DNA of 64,000 nucleotides from NCBI GenBank assembly GCA_963966185.1, contig CAWZYM010000327.1, positions 62,001-126,000 of the forward strand, written 5' to 3'. Each line of letters starts with the position of its first letter. Position 1 is the stretch's first letter. Made by a program: the position numbers and the translations under genes. Under the pieces are notes generated by a model. The model saw only the letters and a program-made list of their open reading frames with translations, made no database searches and had not been told where the DNA came from. This DNA is from Rhabditoides inermis. Lineage: Eukaryota > Nematoda > Chromadorea > Rhabditida > Rhabditidae. Below are positions 63,832 through 64,000 of this stretch, piece after piece.

Positions 63832-64000
63832 CATTGGGTCAATGCACATTGCGCAAAGATCCTCTCGCTCACTCGTTGTCTTCGCCTTTGCCATTGAAGA
63901 CTAATTGAGTGTGAAAGTTCTCTTTCAAACAGCGTATGTCACGTACGGAGCATCATATACACTTCAAACGTTCAGAATACTTTGATGACACCTTGTTCGT

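Larger units (their letters stand above)
55409..64000. repeat. Satellite of about 495-bp monomers carrying a tRNA-like module
   Basis: Fifteen monomers run to the window edge and beyond. Spacing is 486-505 bases, except 799-871 where a miniature element interrupts. Each monomer has a minus-strand module with an A box (TGGTCGAGTGG), a B box (GGTTCGAATCC) 44 nt further on as in a standard tRNA, and a run of T just after it. The T-arm pairs at four of five positions, but no acceptor stem forms and the anticodon stem does not fold, so these are tRNA-derived units, not working tRNAs. Confidence 0.93.

Noticed and set aside
55409..64000. Many 60-109-codon frames repeated through the satellite
   Set aside because: They recur only because the monomer recurs; they differ in frame and ends between monomers and have no recognisable domain.

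Overview
The window is eukaryotic and most probably nematode, likely a rhabditid or diplogastrid. The evidence is: short introns with T-rich, TTTCAG-like acceptors; a splice-acceptor AG directly in front of the ATG of the one certain conserved gene, as expected for spliced-leader trans-splicing or a 5'-UTR intron; and, inside that gene's introns, a recurrent ATAYGTTTC motif with a YRNT tetranucleotide 41-45 nt downstream. That last layout matches the promoter architecture of nematode 21U-RNAs (type I piRNAs). I cannot name the species.

Layout. 1-27217 (+): the 3' part of one giant open frame made of about 498 Ser/Thr-rich 17-residue (51-bp) acidic repeats, followed by about 34 copies of a different, basic Thr/Lys-rich repeat of the same 51-bp length. 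It is interrupted by a single in-frame TGA at 24035-24037. 27.2-31.1 kb: mostly non-coding, with a tiny relic of the junction between the two repeat types (29.89-30.01 kb), a stray copy of a signal-peptide exon (28.2 kb) and a damaged small secreted-peptide locus (29.3 kb). 31126-32417 (+): a six-exon gene for a small secreted Gly/Tyr-rich protein. 32652-45265 (-): a 17-exon glutathione synthetase gene, convergent with the previous one. Its introns carry 22 candidate piRNA loci, a 4-kb insertion of two head-to-tail elements, microsatellites and palindromes.

45.3-46.65 kb: upstream of glutathione synthetase, nothing firm. 46.65-48.42 kb: a satellite of seven 253/300-bp units. 48.43-51.88 kb: a decayed Ty3/Gypsy-like pol (protease, reverse transcriptase, RNase H, integrase N-terminal remnant) broken by stops, frameshifts, a TTAA-flanked miniature transposon and a second insertion. 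51.88-53.03 kb: an intact 382-codon reading frame I do not recognise, continuous in frame with the integrase remnant. 53.0-55.4 kb: non-coding tandem duplications. 55.4-64.0 kb, running off the window: a satellite of about 495-bp monomers, each carrying a minus-strand tRNA-like module (A box, B box, T-run). It contains a second TTAA-flanked miniature element and a 3.59-kb higher-order repeat.

The host genes show no evident pathway link. The most notable observation is the set of intronic 21U-RNA-like loci in the glutathione synthetase gene; the 4-kb transposon insertion in the same gene is free of properly spaced loci. Coordinates of exons and candidate small RNAs were worked out by hand from the sequence.
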